Shown one piece after another: positions 25,711 to 32,613 of a DNA stretch of 43,556 nt. How positions within the stretch are numbered: position 1 is the stretch's first letter; each line of letters starts with the position of its first letter. The stretch spans positions 1-43,556 of the IMG/VR virus record IMGVR_UViG_3300031656_000011. One strand, given 5' to 3'. The stretch comes from a virus. A program made the position numbers and the translations under genes. The notes beneath the pieces are model-generated. The model searched no databases. It worked only from the letters and a program-made list of their open reading frames with translations, and was not told where the DNA came from.

Positions 25711-26166
25711 TTACACGGAAGTAATACTATCTAAGTAAGCTTTAGGCCAGCTGTCGTAATAGCTGGTCTTTTGCATTACTGCTCTCTTTTCCATTATGTC
25801 CTCTCGTGATTGTATAAACACACAATTAGTAAAGTTTTGAACAAAATGCCCAGATTCTGGTGTACTAGTAAAGTATAGTAGTTCTGGATGTTCGCTTGAC
25901 AAGACGTCAAGTACAGTCTGTACATCTACTATATTATTACCATCTACCCACGCAATGCCAATTTCAAATTTAGTTCTATCAAATGCTCTATAACTATCTA
26001 AGTTATTATCTCTGCAATCCATAAACTGAATTGCATTAGTTATTCTAGCCTTACGGGCAAATGGACATACAGCAAAGCCATCAAGTTTTTTTGCTTCTAC
26101 ATCTCTTATAGTCCACTCGACAAATTTTATACAGAACTCTTCAAAAGTCATAGCTGTCCATTTCAT
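25711..26166 (-). CDS. Conserved hypothetical protein with CPFARKAR motif, 151 aa
   Basis: 151 aa, soluble, no signal peptide. Near residue 33 is GFAVCPFARKARITNAIQF, a CPFA-x-KA motif also seen in small phage and bacterial proteins of unknown function (DUF1415-like, only a resemblance). The C-terminus QKTSYYDSWPKAYLDSITSV is aromatic. The protein probably has one alpha/beta domain; Cys in the motif could be catalytic or metal-binding, but nothing confirms this. No strong ribosome site precedes ATG 26166; the ATG at 26151 (MTFEEFCIK) is an alternative. It converges on the gp26 operon with only four bases between the stop codons, and its 3' end contains the terminator for the opposite strand. 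Confidence 0.6.
   Translation of the reverse strand: MKWTAMTFEEFCIKFVEWTIRDVEAKKLDGFAVCPFARKARITNAIQFMDCRDNNLDSYRAFDRTKFEIGIAWVDGNNIVDVQTVLDVLSSEHPELLYFTSTPESGHFVQNFTNCVFIQSREDIMEKRAVMQKTSYYDSWPKAYLDSITSV
25745..25772 (+). terminator. Rho-independent terminator for the gp26 operon
   Basis: An eight-base stem, GGCCAGCT (25745-25752) with AGCTGGTC (25761-25768, one G-U pair), an eight-base loop and then TTTT. It lies 39 bases after the stop of the gp26 extension and inside the coding 3' end of the converging 151-aa gene. Confidence 0.6.
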
Positions 26167-26194
26167 ATTAAGATTATATATTGTTTAGTATATC

Positions 26195-26237
26195 GATGTC
26201 TTACGACATCATCATCTTCGTAATGCTAAAGCATTAC
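26195..26237 (-). promoter_or_regulatory. Two hairpins in the leader of the 151-aa gene
   Basis: GATGTC/GACATC (26195-26210, four-base loop) and GTAATGCT/AGCATTAC (26220-26237, tight loop) lie between the candidate promoter at 26304 and the start codon at 26166. They may shape the leader RNA. No riboswitch class is recognised. Confidence 0.35.
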
Positions 26238-26303
26238 TTCAATGTTATTTTTAGAACTCTTATACTTAAGATTAACTAATAGTGATATACAACATAGTAA
26301 TTA

Positions 26304-26311
26304 TATTTATG
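26304..26311 (-). promoter_or_regulatory. Possible late promoter for the 151-aa gene
   Basis: CATAAATA on the minus strand, 138 bases upstream of the 151-aa start codon; lacks the final C seen in the stronger boxes. The leader would contain the two hairpins at 26195-26237. Confidence 0.35.
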
Positions 26312-26425
26312 ATTATATATTAGTTACTATTTCCTTGATTTGTTATTCACACTTAGCTTTATAAAGCCAAATGCAAAATAATTTCAATAAAAATGTCAGA
26401 ACATTTCCCATCAAAGTTACCCACT

Positions 26426-26687
26426 CGTTATAGTAAAACCGTATTAGCACACGGAAGAGGCGGTTGTGCGGTACCTCTTTACTTACTGCTTATCAGCGCA
26501 AGAACACCTATTGCCATAACGACGACTAAAGGCTACTCGTAAGTTCCAAATTGTCAGGAGAGCTTACTCATTTTGGTTGGTCAGACCAGCGCATTGACCA
26601 AGGGCACACCAGTATCCGATCACGTGAATTAGCACGTAACCTCAAGGTGTAGTCGAGAAACCCGACCAAACAGAGCCATGTGGTGCC
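26426..26687. ncRNA. Candidate structured RNA, unassigned class, strand unknown
   Basis: Nested pairings suggest a folded RNA. P1 26426-26431/26516-26521 (CGTTAT/ATAACG) encloses P2 26432-26437/26478-26483 (AGTAAA/TTTACT), extended by ACC/GGT and GCACA/TGTGC (26447-26451/26465-26469), plus P3 GCAA/TTGC (26498/26511). GAGG 26457 could pair with CCTC 26474 as a pseudoknot. Further stems: TTGGTCA/TGACCAA (26577/26595), ACGTG/CACGT (26622/26633), GTCG/CGAC (26652/26663), GGCAC/GTGCC (26603/26683). It does not match tRNA, tmRNA, RNase P or the group I conserved core as far as I can see. Confidence 0.35.
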
Positions 26688-26690
26688 TTT

Positions 26691-26712
26691 ATTAGAAATG
26701 TATTAGAAATGT
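26691..26712. repeat. Tandem duplication of an 11-base unit
   Basis: ATTAGAAATGT occurs twice head to tail at 26691-26701 and 26702-26712, just before the longer tandem repeats. Confidence 0.7.
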
Positions 26713-26732
26713 ATTTTGTGTTTGTATTAGCG

Positions 26733-26794
26733 TGACTTGGTGTCTGTGCTTGAATTGACTTGGTGTCTGTGCTTGAATTGACTTGGTGTCTGTG
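26733..26794. repeat. 23-base tandem repeats, 2.7 copies
   Basis: Two exact 23-base copies (26733-26755, 26756-26778) and a 16-base third copy (26779-26794). Each begins TGACTTGGTGTCTGTG and the full copies end CTTGAAT. At each full-copy junction the sequence reads TTGACT. They lie 30 bases beyond the end of the GIY-YIG gene. Iteron-like protein-binding sites are possible but unproven. Confidence 0.85.
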
Positions 26795-26823
26795 TATTTC
26801 TTGTTAGCAGCATAACATAAATG

Positions 26824-27276
26824 CTATAGCTTGTCGACCTTTCTTAAATGCTCTGTGAGAATCTTAGAACTTCCAACTCTCACATTAATAATACCGTTGT
26901 AGTAATCATCTGATTCTAAAACTTTACGATCAAACTGTTCTTTTGCTTCTAAGTAACTTAATACTCCTCTGCTAGGACAGTAATGTATAATTTCTCTAGT
27001 GAAGCTTTCTTCACCTAACATTAATAAATCTGCATTCAAATGATCTGAAGAACCCCAATAGGTCCTCCAATCACTTTCCTTTGTGCCTCGTCTCTTATTC
27101 TTTCTTCCTTTAAGAGGAGGCTTAGTTGTTTTAAACCTTGCTAACTTCTTACCTATATACTTACGGTTGTTAGTAAGGTTTGTAATTAAATATACAAACC
27201 CTTCAACATCTACCGGCAGTTCATCAACTGCTACATTGTTATAAGTCCAGTTGCTAGTTTTGCTTTCACTGCTCAA
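26824..27276 (-). CDS. GIY-YIG family endonuclease, 150 aa
   Basis: Residues 26-42 contain GFVYLITNLTNNRKYIG, the two-part GIY-YIG core, followed by a basic stretch (KGRKNKRRGTKESDWRTYWG) with the conserved Arg, and later the Glu/Asn-bearing segment YLEAKEQFDRKVLESDDYYN. This small family is widespread in marine T4-like phages and often annotated as a Seg-like homing endonuclease. It starts at TTG 27276 (no ATG is available before the motif) with AGAAGAA upstream, 11 bases after gp46, so it is the last gene of the gp55-gp47-gp46 operon. It may be a free-standing homing enzyme or a repair/recombination nuclease working with gp46/47. Confidence 0.75.
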   Translation of the reverse strand: MSSESKTSNWTYNNVAVDELPVDVEGFVYLITNLTNNRKYIGKKLARFKTTKPPLKGRKNKRRGTKESDWRTYWGSSDHLNADLLMLGEESFTREIIHYCPSRGVLSYLEAKEQFDRKVLESDDYYNGIINVRVGSSKILTEHLRKVDKL

Positions 27277-27287
27277 ATTATATTCTT

Positions 27288-29063
27288 CTATGCGTCAATG
27301 ACTTCCAATTCTACATTAAATGTAGTGAAGCCATTCTCTTTTGTAACTTGTAATACATTGTCTACTCTGCCTACTAGCTCATCTCTGTGACTAATAAGTA
27401 AAATGTTCTTATGACGTTCACGTTCCATTTTCTTCAGAACGCCTAATGCACTCTCGACACCAATAGTGTCCATGCCGCTGTCTACTAGTTCGTCGATACA
27501 AACCAAGTTTATAGGATGGTTCATACTTTCAAACACATCACGAAAACTCCAGCTTAGTCCAAGTATTAATCTGTTACGCTCGCCTCTTGACAAGTTGTCG
27601 AAGTCCAAGTCCTGTCCTAACTGTGTAATAGTAATAGTTAAGTCACTTTGGAACTGTACTTCATGTGGAAGGCCTAATCGTGTAATGTAATATTCTAGCC
27701 GTGTGTTAAGGAACTGTAAGTTTTGTTCAATGATTTTCTTACGTACAAAGCTGTCTTTGTTTGTAAGTAGTTTCAATAAAAACTCCTGATGTTCTCTTAG
27801 TTCGTTTAGTCTATTTACCTCACTCCAGTCAACAACCTGCAGACCAGTGCTTTTTAATGTAATTATTTGATCATCGTATGGATTTATGTCATCTACGGCA
27901 CGATCAATGTTTGCACTAGTAGCACTTAATTTGTTCTGGTGTTCGTATGCTTCCTTTATACTATTATAGTGCATATTAGGTGCAATGTCAAGTGGACCAA
28001 TTTCATTTAATGCAATGGTATACTCTTCTATTTTAGTAACATATTCAGTAACATGTTCTTTACTTTCAGTTAGTATTTCATTTTTCTCTGCAACAATCTT
28101 CTCATGCTGTTCGTCATGTAAGTCTTGTCCACACGCATAGCATGTGTGTTCCAACGTAGCATTAAGGTCGTTTTGTGCCTTGTCTAACCGTTTCTGTTCG
28201 CGCTCGTTACTAGTAGTTAGCCTTGCTATTTCCGCAGTTAAAGTATCTATTTGTGTTTTTTTACTTTGAAATATTTCAAACTTTGCGTGTGCTTCTAGTT
28301 CATCATCAACGTTAATGTGTTGTAGATTTAACAAGTCGGTTTTAAAGTTTTGCATATCTTTAGTACGCTTCTGTTCCCAAATGCTACGTCTGCGTTCTAG
28401 GTCTTTGATAGTACTACCTATGTGTTCGTTTGCTTCCTCGGACGCGCGAATACGATATGTTTCGTGTTGTATTTTATCTTTGCTAGTCCTAACAAGTTCT
28501 TTAAGTACGTCAGCCTTTTCACTTAGCTTTGTAATACCAAGGAGCTGTTCAATTAACTCGCGCTGATCATTTGCTCGCATACTGAGAAACGGTTCTGTGT
28601 ATGTATTCAATGCAACAATGTGTTTAAACATTGTGTGACTCATGCCAAGCACACGCTCAATTACACGCTGACTCTCACGTCCTTCGCCTTGCATTTCATC
28701 TGTAATCTCAGCATTATCATCTACGTTATTAACAAGGAATTTAAATACGTTGGCTTTACGACCACGCTCAATACGATAGTCAATTCCATTCATTTCGAAG
28801 TCACATGTTACAAGCATGCCCTTGTTGTTTGTTTTGTTTACTAAGTTATCCTTTTTAATATTGTACAATGCTGCGCCGTACATTGCATAACTTAATGCGT
28901 TAACGATAGTTGTTTTGCCTGTTCCGTTACGAGAACCATCACCGCCAAGGTCCATGTTATTGCCTAACACTAGTGTTAACCCAGCGTTGTCAAAATGCAC
29001 AGCCTGTGTCACATTGCCAACACTCATGAAGTTACGTACGGTTATATTTTTAATCTTTAGCAT
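27288..29063 (-). CDS. gp46: Recombination endonuclease subunit gp46 (Rad50/SbcC-like ATPase)
   Basis: 591 aa. N-terminal ABC ATPase half with Walker A RNGTGKTT (residues 45-52); a coiled coil carrying a zinc hook CYACGQDL near residues 307-310; a C-terminal half with the signature NLSRGERNRLILGLSWSF near 485 and Walker B INLVCIDELVDSGMD near 517. This is the Rad50/SbcC arrangement at T4 gp46 length. With gp47 it resects DNA ends for recombination-dependent replication and host DNA breakdown. Its ATG follows the gp47 stop directly (TAAATG), so the two subunits are translationally coupled. Confidence 0.95.
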   Translation of the reverse strand: MLKIKNITVRNFMSVGNVTQAVHFDNAGLTLVLGNNMDLGGDGSRNGTGKTTIVNALSYAMYGAALYNIKKDNLVNKTNNKGMLVTCDFEMNGIDYRIERGRKANVFKFLVNNVDDNAEITDEMQGEGRESQRVIERVLGMSHTMFKHIVALNTYTEPFLSMRANDQRELIEQLLGITKLSEKADVLKELVRTSKDKIQHETYRIRASEEANEHIGSTIKDLERRRSIWEQKRTKDMQNFKTDLLNLQHINVDDELEAHAKFEIFQSKKTQIDTLTAEIARLTTSNEREQKRLDKAQNDLNATLEHTCYACGQDLHDEQHEKIVAEKNEILTESKEHVTEYVTKIEEYTIALNEIGPLDIAPNMHYNSIKEAYEHQNKLSATSANIDRAVDDINPYDDQIITLKSTGLQVVDWSEVNRLNELREHQEFLLKLLTNKDSFVRKKIIEQNLQFLNTRLEYYITRLGLPHEVQFQSDLTITITQLGQDLDFDNLSRGERNRLILGLSWSFRDVFESMNHPINLVCIDELVDSGMDTIGVESALGVLKKMERERHKNILLISHRDELVGRVDNVLQVTKENGFTTFNVELEVIDA

Positions 29064-30086
29064 TTAGTAGCTCAATCCATTGTAAATGTCAATTAACATT
29101 TGTTTCTTTATAGTGTCGCTTTGTACTGAATCTAATTGTGTTAATACAATTGTATCAACACTTTCTACTTCAATATCAACACCTTTGTTCCAATCACTTG
29201 TGTGTTCTTCTTTCTTGCTTGGTATTAAACTAATTTCACGCAAGTCATATTGCTTTGCAAATGTCTCTTTAATGAAGTTTGCTTCTTCATATGTAATACC
29301 AACGTCTAATGCAATTCTGCAATACGTCTTATCAGACAAATATGCACCTGGATCATCTATTAACTTACTAAGAGGAACAGTTCTGTATTTAGGTGCCTCG
29401 GGCCAAGCTGCGTATTCAATATCACCGCTCCAGTCAAGGAACATACAACCACGTTCGTCATCCCATGCATCACTAAAGTTATGAGGGAAACAGTTACCTG
29501 GGTAAATTACATTACCACGTTCTTGACGCTTATGAAAATGTCCACTAAACACTTTCTGTGGTTTGTTTAAGTCTTCTGCTTTTAGTCCACCATGGTCTGG
29601 CATTTGAACAAGTGCGTTCATGTAAAAGCTTGGGAGTTCAAAGTGTCCAAACATAAATTTGCATTCTACTTCACGAACTTTCTTCCATTCATCATCAACT
29701 AACCACGGCACAAACGCACAGTCGCCTTCTTGATAAATCTCTTCGTTTACAATACGTATGTTAGGAAATTCAGTAGCCATGGGCATACTATGTATCTCAC
29801 GTTTCTCACGATAATATAAATCGTGATTTCCCATAATCATAATGACTTCATCAAACGAATCATTTAATCTACGTAAATTACTTACAGTATAGTTAAGTGT
29901 ACTAACGTTAATTGTTGCACGATGGTGATGCCAATCGCCCATGAATATACATTTCTTAACACCACGTTCGTGTGCTTGCTCAATCATCCATATAATAAAA
30001 TCTTCACAGTCCTGGTTGTGTAAACGTGAATTGTTCTTATTACCCATGTGCAGATCTGTAAAAACTACTGCTTTTTCAAATAACAT
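29064..30086 (-). CDS. gp47: Recombination endonuclease subunit gp47 (Mre11/SbcD-like)
   Basis: 340 aa. Calcineurin-type metallophosphoesterase motifs in order: FTDLHMGN (Asp11, His13), CIFMGDWHHHR, IMGNHDLYYRE, MFGHFELP and SGHFHKRQE. These provide the two-metal site of Mre11/SbcD nucleases. It forms the nuclease half of the gp46/gp47 complex. It lies second in the operon, 14 bases after gp55; the last residues run straight into the gp46 start. Length matches T4 gp47 (339 aa). Confidence 0.95.
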   Translation of the reverse strand: MLFEKAVVFTDLHMGNKNNSRLHNQDCEDFIIWMIEQAHERGVKKCIFMGDWHHHRATINVSTLNYTVSNLRRLNDSFDEVIMIMGNHDLYYREKREIHSMPMATEFPNIRIVNEEIYQEGDCAFVPWLVDDEWKKVREVECKFMFGHFELPSFYMNALVQMPDHGGLKAEDLNKPQKVFSGHFHKRQERGNVIYPGNCFPHNFSDAWDDERGCMFLDWSGDIEYAAWPEAPKYRTVPLSKLIDDPGAYLSDKTYCRIALDVGITYEEANFIKETFAKQYDLREISLIPSKKEEHTSDWNKGVDIEVESVDTIVLTQLDSVQSDTIKKQMLIDIYNGLSY

Positions 30087-30100
30087 ATATTAATTAACCT

Positions 30101-30979
30101 TTATTTTAGCTTTGCGTCTAAGTTCTTTTGTCTCATTAATTCAATTTCTTTCTTCTCTTTCGCTTCCCATTCTGCATTGAAAGTTCTAGTGAAGCTTGGA
30201 TTTAATCCTTCTTCTTCAAGTAAGTCATCGCGAATGTTCTGGCTACGCTTCTCAAGGTTAAGAACACGTGTAAAACTATTATTAATTGCTGCTGTGTAGT
30301 AAGCAAATGGATTCTGGCTTTTAAACTCATTAAACTGTAGTCCAATTTGGCTTAGTTGTACAAGTGCTTGACCACGCATTTCGTCTACATAGGTGTAACC
30401 ACGCCAGTTGCCGCGCATACTATAACGTTCGCACAACTTAATGTACATAGCGCCTAGTGTGTTGTTAGTCTTGCCGTGTGTAACACTAAAGTATCCATTG
30501 TCCATGCCGCCTTCCCAATGACTACGAGTTACTTCTTCTAATTCATTGTTAACGTATGCATAATGCTTAAATGGTGGAAAGTTACACTTACTGTGTAAGT
30601 CTGCTTCTGATTTTGGTTTGTTTTTACGAGCTTCAAGTGGTACATGTTCAAATGTCATTACACGAATAACAATGTCTGTATCAAGAATAGAATCTGGATC
30701 TACATAAAAATCAGCTACGCGTGGCTTTGTCTTCTTGCCAGTTAACCCCTTTTCCCAACGTTTTACTTCTACATCATGTGCTTTCTTTTGAATACGTGTT
30801 GCGCGAGCCTGCTTAGACTCAGAAACCGCTTCTGTTGTAATGTCATCAAATGATTCCACAATCAAGTCATAGTCTGCGTACTGGTCATCTTTGACATAGC
30901 AATACGTCATCTTTGATTTATGGATCTCTTTGAGTAACTCTTTGTTTGTTAAATAAAACTGTTTAGGTGCTGCTGCCAT
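30101..30979 (-). CDS. gp55: Late-transcription sigma factor gp55
   Basis: 292 aa from ATG 30979, which has a strong GGAGGA site eight bases upstream; the longer frame from 31048 would begin upstream of the sigma-70 promoter and is rejected. The diagnostic region is MRGNWRGYTYVDEMRGQAL (about residues 188-206) followed by NPFAYYTAAINNSFTRVLN (about 223-245) and a basic NLEKRSQNIRDD segment, matching the sigma region 2-like core of T4 gp55. gp55 replaces sigma-70 on host polymerase and recognises TATAAATA-type late promoters. The protein is longer than T4 gp55 (185 aa), mainly through an N-terminal extension and insert with many basic residues. Confidence 0.86.
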   Translation of the reverse strand: MAAAPKQFYLTNKELLKEIHKSKMTYCYVKDDQYADYDLIVESFDDITTEAVSESKQARATRIQKKAHDVEVKRWEKGLTGKKTKPRVADFYVDPDSILDTDIVIRVMTFEHVPLEARKNKPKSEADLHSKCNFPPFKHYAYVNNELEEVTRSHWEGGMDNGYFSVTHGKTNNTLGAMYIKLCERYSMRGNWRGYTYVDEMRGQALVQLSQIGLQFNEFKSQNPFAYYTAAINNSFTRVLNLEKRSQNIRDDLLEEEGLNPSFTRTFNAEWEAKEKKEIELMRQKNLDAKLK

Positions 30980-31000
30980 AATTATTCCTCCGTTGATACT

Positions 31001-31029
31001 ATTATAGCTTATCTTTCCGCACAAGTCAA
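31001..31029 (-). promoter_or_regulatory. Sigma-70 promoter for the gp55-gp47-gp46-GIY-YIG operon
   Basis: On the minus strand -35 TTGACT (31029-31024) and -10 TATAAT (31006-31001) are separated by exactly 17 bases, near-consensus for the host housekeeping sigma factor. Transcription should start near 30994, 15 bases before the gp55 start codon. Confidence 0.8.
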
Positions 31030-31046
31030 CCGTTGATTTCAAAGGC

Positions 31047-31054
31047 ATAAATAC
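31047..31054 (+). promoter_or_regulatory. Late promoter box ATAAATAC for the baseplate operon
   Basis: CATAAATAC at 31046-31054, facing right, predicted start near 31060. The 15 bases ATAAATACTTGTATG recur at 37018. It is back to back with the sigma-70 promoter of gp55. Confidence 0.65.
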
Positions 31055-31078
31055 TTGTATGAATTGGAAAAATACGTT

Positions 31079-31708
31079 ATGATCATAAATGAAATTATAA
31101 ATATGTCAGAAGACAATCCTGCTAAAGTTGCAGCATTTGCTTTTGGTAGAATGAACCCGCCTACTATAGGTCACAAGAAACTAGCTAATGCAGTTGCAGC
31201 TCAACAAGGTGATGCTTATATATTTTTAAGCCAATCATCTGGTAGCAAGTCAAAAGCAACAGGATCAAAGGGATACGAAAACAAAGATCCATTGCCATTT
31301 GAAATGAAGGTTAAATTTGCGCAAGCAAGTTTTCCAAACGTCAAAGTAGGAGATTCACAGGTTAAAACTGTAATGCAAGCAATGGCAAAGTTAGAACTTC
31401 TTGGATACACAGATATTATATATGTAGCAGGAAGCGACAGAATTAACGAGTTCAATAAAATTCTAAATGATTATAACGGCAAAGAATATAACTTTAACAG
31501 TATTAATGTAGTAAGTGCAGGACAACGCGACCCAGACGCAGATGGCGCAGAAGGAATGAGTGCCAGTAAAATGCGACAAGCTGTTAGAGCAGGCGACTTT
31601 AATTCGTTTGCAAGTGGCGCAGCAAGCTCAGGCATTGCAAAGCCAATGTATGATGCACTACGAAATATACTAAGCCAGAATCCAATGGACGGAGATAACT
31701 TCCAATGA
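31079..31708 (+). CDS. HxGH-family nucleotidyltransferase (cytidylyltransferase/adenylyltransferase-like)
   Basis: 209 aa from ATG 31079 (weak GGAA nine bases upstream); a TTG at 31055 lies before the predicted transcript start. ATG 31103 is an alternative. Motifs: AFGRMNPPTIGHKKL (residues 20-34, with T29-x-G31-H32 as the HxGH-type nucleotide site) and MSASKMR (161-167), equivalent to the ISxSxxR motif. VAGSDR (118-122) is the third conserved strand. This family occurs in many marine T4-like phages, usually called cytitidyltransferase or NMN adenylyltransferase-like; the substrate is unknown. It is first in a late baseplate operon, and its stop overlaps the next start (ATGA), which suggests a virion-assembly or protein-modifying use, but this is inference. 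Confidence 0.75.
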   Translation: MIINEIINMSEDNPAKVAAFAFGRMNPPTIGHKKLANAVAAQQGDAYIFLSQSSGSKSKATGSKGYENKDPLPFEMKVKFAQASFPNVKVGDSQVKTVMQAMAKLELLGYTDIIYVAGSDRINEFNKILNDYNGKEYNFNSINVVSAGQRDPDADGAEGMSASKMRQAVRAGDFNSFASGAASSGIAKPMYDALRNILSQNPMDGDNFQ

Positions 31709-32328
31709 TAGTTGATTCATCTAACAACGAGTTTATAGATTCATATCACGGCAGCGTATCACTAAAAGTGAAAGCAGGTAATCCGTTTGATCTAGAAGGT
31801 ATACTTGCTCCGTTAAAGGATGACGGCGGTTTAATTTTTCCATACACTCCTACAATTCAATTTGGACATCAAGCAAACTATGGCTCGTATGATGTCACAC
31901 ATACAGCGTATCAACCGCAATACTTTATATCAACACAGAATCCATCAATAAGTATCACAGCGAATTTCACAGCAAATGATATCAAAGAAGCAAGTCATAC
32001 AGCAGCAATGCTTCACTTCTTTAAAACATGCACAAAGCCAGACTTCGGCGAACAGCGTAGAACGACAGCAGGCACACCACCACCGATACTAAATCTTAGA
32101 GTGTATGGCAGAAACGCACTACATGCAAAAGCAACACCTGTAGTTATAAGAAGTTTCAACTACACGTTACCAGAAGATGTTAACTACGTAGAAACTGAAT
32201 ATGGAATTATCCCAACGATGTTAGTTATATCATTGGAACTGTCTGTTCAACTTGCGCCAAGTGAAGTTAGAAAGCAATTTAATATTAATACGTTCGCAAA
32301 AGGAAATTTACTTGGAGGCTTTGCATAA
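31705..32328 (+). CDS. gp48: Baseplate tail-tube cap protein, gp48-like
   Basis: 207 aa. Central pattern PTIQFGHQANYGSYDVTHTA, then QNPSISITANFTANDIKEA, then TAGTPPPILNLRVYGRNAL and a C-terminal QFNINTFAKGNLLGGF. This order (Y.SYD.THT, NPSISI...F, AGTPPP.L.....G) resembles the marine myovirus protein annotated as gp48 tube cap, which begins tail-tube polymerisation on the baseplate; the gp54 fold is related. Its start overlaps the nucleotidyltransferase stop and its stop overlaps gp53 (TAATG). The gp48 name is by resemblance and context only. Confidence 0.58.
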   Translation: MIVDSSNNEFIDSYHGSVSLKVKAGNPFDLEGILAPLKDDGGLIFPYTPTIQFGHQANYGSYDVTHTAYQPQYFISTQNPSISITANFTANDIKEASHTAAMLHFFKTCTKPDFGEQRRTTAGTPPPILNLRVYGRNALHAKATPVVIRSFNYTLPEDVNYVETEYGIIPTMLVISLELSVQLAPSEVRKQFNINTFAKGNLLGGFA

Positions 32329-32612
32329 TGACAGAATATAGAAGAGATAGCCTTTATAGATCAACTGTAATCGAAGATAAGAAATACCTTGGGATATGGG
32401 AACCAACTGTTGCAGACATTAAAAATATATCAACAAATACATACACTATTGAAAATAAATATCACCAACGCCCAGACGTACTAGCAAACGATTTATATGG
32501 CAATGCTAAATTATGGTGGATATTTGCAGTAATTAACCAAGATGAACTCAATGATCCCATTGTTGATTTTGAAGCAGGACTAAAGATAAAAGTACCAACA
32601 AGGTTTACATAA
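32328..32612 (+). CDS. gp53: Baseplate wedge protein gp53
   Basis: 94 aa. The family signature is present: YHQRPDVLANDLYGNAKLWW followed by IFAVINQDELNDPIVDFEAG and LKIKVP, a LysM-like fold found in gp53. T4 gp53 is about twice as long, so this is a compact version. gp53 joins neighbouring wedges into the closed baseplate. Translationally coupled to the gp48-like gene through TAATG. Confidence 0.8.
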   Translation: MTEYRRDSLYRSTVIEDKKYLGIWEPTVADIKNISTNTYTIENKYHQRPDVLANDLYGNAKLWWIFAVINQDELNDPIVDFEAGLKIKVPTRFT

Positions 32613-32613
32613 C

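Larger units (their letters stand above)
26167..26823. other. 657-base non-coding region
   Basis: No credible coding frame. From left to right it holds two hairpins (26195-26210 and 26220-26237), a candidate late-promoter box reading left (26304-26311), an AT-rich stretch, a less AT-rich block with many paired segments (about 26400-26690), a duplicated 11-base unit, and 23-base tandem repeats. It separates the 151-aa gene from the GIY-YIG nuclease gene. Confidence 0.7.

Noticed and set aside
26401-26700. tRNA, tmRNA, RNase P or complete group I intron in the non-coding gap
   Set aside because: No T-arm or acceptor pattern, no tmRNA ends, no RNase P conserved blocks and no intron P/Q/R/S core could be found.
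26733-26794. CRISPR array
   Set aside because: The 23-base units are directly adjacent with no spacers.
26756-26800. Sigma-70 promoter from TTGACT in the tandem repeats
   Set aside because: No acceptable -10 hexamer 16-18 bases downstream in either full repeat or the last one.
30980-31048. N-terminal extension of gp55 from ATG 31048
   Set aside because: It would begin upstream of the sigma-70 promoter; ATG 30979 has a near-perfect ribosome site.
31055-31078. TTG start for the nucleotidyltransferase
   Set aside because: It lies before the predicted late transcript start and has no ribosome site; ATG 31079 is better.
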